Assembly: GCA_018223375.1 (NCBI GenBank)
Contig: JAGTTS010000011.1
Coordinates: 17,987 to 81,986 of the forward strand
Length of the DNA: 64,000 bases
From: Clostridiaceae bacterium Marseille-Q3526
GTDB lineage: Bacteria; Bacillota; Clostridia; Lachnospirales; Lachnospiraceae
Direction of reading: 5' to 3'
In this document: piece by piece, positions 61,853 through 64,000 of the stretch
Layout: each line of letters starts with the position of its first letter
Position numbering within the stretch: position 1 is the first letter of the stretch
The notes under the pieces: generated by a model
The model's database searches: none
What the model was told of the DNA's origin: nothing
Seen by the model: only the letters and a program-made list of their open reading frames with translations
Program-made: the position numbers and the translations under genes

Positions 61853-62461
61853 ATGGCAGAGAAATTGATATTTGCAACATCCAACCAGGGAAAGCTGAGG
61901 GAAATCCGCAGTATTCTGGACGATTTAGGCCTGGAGGTCATTTCTATGGCCCAGGCAGGATTTCACGATGAAATAGAGGAGAACGGAACAACCTTTGCAC
62001 AGAACGCGGCTATTAAGGCAAGAGCTGTGTGGAATCAGACGGGAGGGCTTGTTCTGGCAGACGATTCTGGCCTTGTCATTGATTATCTGAATGGAGAGCC
62101 GGGAGTATACTCTGCCCGCTATATGGGAGACGCTCCCTACTCGGAGAAAAACCGCGCCCTGATTCAGCGGATGGAGCAGGCAGAAGGAGAGGAGAGAAGC
62201 GCCCGCTTTGCCTGCGTAATCGCCGCCGTACTGCCGGATGGCAGGGAAATCGCCACAGAGGGCTTTATGGAAGGACGAATCGCTCATGAGCCGGCGGGAG
62301 AAGGCGGATTCGGCTATGATCCGATTCTGTATCTTCCGGAGTATGGAAAGACCTCTGCTGAGCTTACTATGGATGAGAAAAACCGTATCAGCCACAGAGG
62401 AAAGGCTCTGGAGATGATGAAAGAGAAATTAAAGGAAGTATTTGGGGGAACAGAGAGATGA
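61853..62461 (+). CDS. rdgB: XTP/dITP diphosphatase
   Basis: A 202-residue HAM1/RdgB pyrophosphatase that clears non-canonical purine nucleotides. Motifs are ATSNQGKLREI near the N-terminus, LADDSGLVIDYLNGEPGVYSARY with the catalytic acidic pair (about 68-90), GGFGYDPILYLPEYGKTSAELTMDEKNRISHRGKAL near the end. AGGAGGAG precedes the ATG. Its stop overlaps the next start (ATGA). Confidence 0.93.
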   Translation: MAEKLIFATSNQGKLREIRSILDDLGLEVISMAQAGFHDEIEENGTTFAQNAAIKARAVWNQTGGLVLADDSGLVIDYLNGEPGVYSARYMGDAPYSEKNRALIQRMEQAEGEERSARFACVIAAVLPDGREIATEGFMEGRIAHEPAGEGGFGYDPILYLPEYGKTSAELTMDEKNRISHRGKALEMMKEKLKEVFGGTER

Positions 62462-62952
62462 AGGTTTTGATTGTGAGTGATACCCACCGCCGCAACGGAA
62501 ATTTACAGGAGGTGATTGAGCGGACTGCACCGTTTGACATGCTGATCCATCTGGGAGACGCAGAGGGAAGCGAGGATCTGATTACAGCCTGGTGCATGGA
62601 ACAGAACCAGGACTGCCAGGTTCATATGGTTTTGGGCAACAACGACTTTTTCTCCTGCCTGGATCGGGAGAAGGAAATTGCCATAGGGCCGCACCGGGCA
62701 TTTCTGACCCATGGCCATTTTTACAGCGTGTCTGTGGGAACGGAGCGCCTGGAAGAGGAGGCAGGATCCCGCGGTGTGGATATCGCCATGTTTGGACACA
62801 CTCATAAGCCGTATCTGGAGACAAGAAACAAGCTGACGGTACTCAATCCAGGAAGTCTTTCCTTTCCGCGCCAGGAGGGCAGAAGGCCAAGCTACATGAT
62901 TATGGAGGCGGATGACGCAGGAAACGTCCAGTACCAGACCTGCTATCTTTAA
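62458..62952 (+). CDS. YfcE/MJ0936-type metallophosphoesterase
   Basis: A 164-residue metal-dependent phosphoesterase with IVSDTHRR (metal site), LIHLGDAEGSEDL, VLGNNDFFS, LTHGHFYSV and FGHTHKPYLE, the full calcineurin-like motif series. It overlaps rdgB by four bases, a pairing common in Firmicutes. The substrate is not known. Confidence 0.9.
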   Translation: MKVLIVSDTHRRNGNLQEVIERTAPFDMLIHLGDAEGSEDLITAWCMEQNQDCQVHMVLGNNDFFSCLDREKEIAIGPHRAFLTHGHFYSVSVGTERLEEEAGSRGVDIAMFGHTHKPYLETRNKLTVLNPGSLSFPRQEGRRPSYMIMEADDAGNVQYQTCYL

Positions 62953-63196
62953 AAAAATTAAAAAAAAGACTTCATTTTGCCAGAGGAGACACAGCGTCTC
63001 CTCTGAAATTTTATGGAGAGAGGGCCGGGAGAGAAAAAAATATGTTTGAGAAGGTAAAAAAGAAGGAAAAAAATATTTAATAACAAAAATTCGAAACAGA
63101 CAAAAATAAACAGGTATAAACAGGTTTGCACAAAAAGAAAACAGACAAAAAGAATAAAAAGAATGAAAAATTAGACGAAAAAAGTTGTAAAAAATG

Positions 63197-63225
63197 TTGA
63201 CATTGGGGTTGCTATAGTATATAAT
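63197..63225 (+). promoter_or_regulatory. Promoter of the tRNA cluster
   Basis: TTGACA (63197-63202), 17 bases, TATAAT (63220-63225): both boxes match consensus exactly. It stands about 100 bases before the first tRNA. The AT-rich gap 62953-63328 holds this promoter and no gene; ACAGCGTCTCC/GGAGACACAGCG-like repeats just after 62980 may end the upstream transcript. Confidence 0.85.
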
Positions 63226-63328
63226 AGTCCTTGCTTGAAACGAAGCGCTTCTGAAAAAGCCTTCCGAAGAGAGCGAAAGAAAAATTGATAAAGTTTTATG
63301 AAACAATTCATAAAGCCCTATCAGAAAA

Positions 63329-63403
63329 CGGGGTGTGGCTCAGCTTGGCTAGAGCGCCTGGTTTGGGACCAGGAGGTCGCAGGTTCGAATCCTGTCACCC
63401 CGA
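63329..63403 (+). tRNA. tRNA-Pro (anticodon TGG)
   Basis: The acceptor stem CGGGGTG pairs with CACCCCG perfectly. The anticodon loop TTTGGGA gives TGG. The T-arm GGTTCGAATCC is intact. CCA is not encoded. Confidence 0.95.
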
Positions 63404-63411
63404 CTGAATAT

Positions 63412-63482
63412 GCGGGTGTAGTTCAATGGTAGAACACCAGCCTTCCAAGCTGGATACGTGGGTTCGATTCCCATCACCCGCT
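63412..63482 (+). tRNA. tRNA-Gly (anticodon TCC)
   Basis: The acceptor stem GCGGGTG pairs with CACCCGC. The loop CTTCCAA gives TCC. T-arm GGTTCGATTCC. CCA is not encoded. Confidence 0.95.
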
Positions 63483-63584
63483 CTGTACAGAAGCGAAAGC
63501 TGATGTACCAGGCAGTTGGCGGTAAGCCTCTGCAGGAAAAAGTGAAATGTCAATTTGTTTGGCAGTCTCCACAAAAAAACATAT

Positions 63585-63658
<74 letters not shown>

Positions 63659-63698
63659 TTGAATCCGAAAGGATTATATCCCTTCGGATTCGTTTTAT

Positions 63699-63773
63699 GG
63701 TGGGTATAGCGCAGTTGGTTAGCGCGCCAGATTGTGGCTCTGGAGGCCTAGGGTTCGAATCCCTATACCCACC
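63699..63773 (+). tRNA. tRNA-His (anticodon GTG)
   Basis: The acceptor GTGGGTA pairs with TACCCAC. An extra 5' G at 63699 faces the discriminator C at 63773, the G-1 that histidyl-tRNA synthetase needs. The loop TTGTGGC gives GTG. Confidence 0.95.
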
Positions 63774-63791
63774 CTCCCGAATGGGTTTTGT

Positions 63792-63863
63792 TGGGCTATC
63801 GCCAAGCGGTAAGGCACAGGACTTTGACTCCTGCATTCGTTGGTTCGAATCCAACTAGCCCAG
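63792..63863 (+). tRNA. tRNA-Gln (anticodon TTG)
   Basis: The acceptor TGGGCTA pairs with TAGCCCA. The loop CTTTGAC gives TTG. T-arm GGTTCGAATCC. Confidence 0.95.
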
Positions 63864-63873
63864 TTTATATTAT

Positions 63874-63946
63874 GGGGTATTAGCTCAGTCGGTAGAGCAC
63901 TTGACTTTTAATCAAGTTGTCCGGGGTTCGAATCCCCGATGCCTCA
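63874..63946 (+). tRNA. tRNA-Lys (anticodon TTT)
   Basis: The acceptor GGGGTAT pairs with ATGCCTC with two G-T pairs. The loop CTTTTAA gives TTT. T-arm GGTTCGAATCC. Confidence 0.95.
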
Positions 63947-63961
63947 GTTATTTTATGAAAG

Positions 63962-63999
63962 CCGGTTTTCCTTGAAAATAAAGGAAAGTCGGTTTTTTT
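63962..63999 (+). terminator. Terminator of the tRNA cluster
   Basis: CCGGTTTTCCTT (63962-63973) pairs with AAGGAAAGTCGG (63981-63992) over 12 bp with G-T pairs, followed by seven T. Confidence 0.88.
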
Positions 64000-64000
64000 G

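Overview
The window looks like chromosome of an anaerobic, probably spore-forming Clostridia member, most likely Lachnospiraceae. This is inferred from several features together: a SCIFF ranthipeptide with its radical-SAM maturase next to secDF-tgt-yajC, a multidomain [FeFe] hydrogenase, a Csp-like subtilase, a ClpX with an N-terminal zinc finger, and very regular AGGAGG-type ribosome binding sites with sigma-A promoters. The species cannot be named from the sequence alone.

Layout. 1-9.1 kb is the right part of an AT-rich integrative mobilizable element; its left end lies outside the window. It carries a small HTH (excisionase-like) protein, a tyrosine integrase, a MobC-like protein, a RepA-like ATPase split by a complete IS3-family element (2280-3643, 3-bp target duplication), a hairpin-rich oriT candidate, a MobV/Pre relaxase and TnpV. 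The cargo is a short resistance operon: an ABC-F ribosome-protection ATPase behind a leader peptide and attenuator, followed by a lincosamide nucleotidyltransferase. A remnant of a second integrase marks the boundary with the chromosome. 9.2-18.1 kb holds purC, an RlmI-like methyltransferase, an HtrA protease, clpX, a membrane protein, the Csp-like subtilase and an LspA-like peptidase. 18.1-19.4 kb is an ISAs1-family element with 9-bp target duplications; its transposase has one in-frame stop. 19.5-26.8 kb has a CNNM/CBS membrane protein and the scfA-scfB-secDF-tgt-yajC cluster. 27.0-33.9 kb is a run of amino-acid biosynthesis genes, leuB-ilvD-ilvB-serC-serA. 34-43 kb holds an M23 peptidase, a thioesterase, an MBL hydrolase, a HAAS-domain protein, a flavin reductase, the hydrogenase pair (HydA with a NuoF-GltD fusion) and a two-gene chromate transporter. 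43.1-48.0 kb is an AT-richer insert with an unusual regulator, a DcuC-type transporter, an M20 peptidase and a GNAT acetyltransferase. 48.1-57.1 kb has a MarR-controlled heterodimeric ABC exporter, a 2-hydroxyacyl-CoA dehydratase-family protein and a sugar ABC importer without its ATPase. 57.2-64 kb has an NlpC/P60 protein, a tiny Ser/Asn/Arg-rich protein, a rhodanese, an RlmL-like methyltransferase, a papain-fold protease, rdgB, a YfcE-like phosphoesterase and six tRNA genes (Pro, Gly, Arg, His, Gln, Lys).

I found no wholly new multigene system that the sequence alone proves. The best leads are the MINR leader and attenuator in front of the ABC-F/lnu operon, the regulator-transporter-peptidase island with a 14-bp palindrome at its promoter, the hydrogenase with a GltD-type partner, the hairpin between SCIFF and its maturase, and the unexplained DnaA-box/GTTATC cluster near the end of the mobile element.
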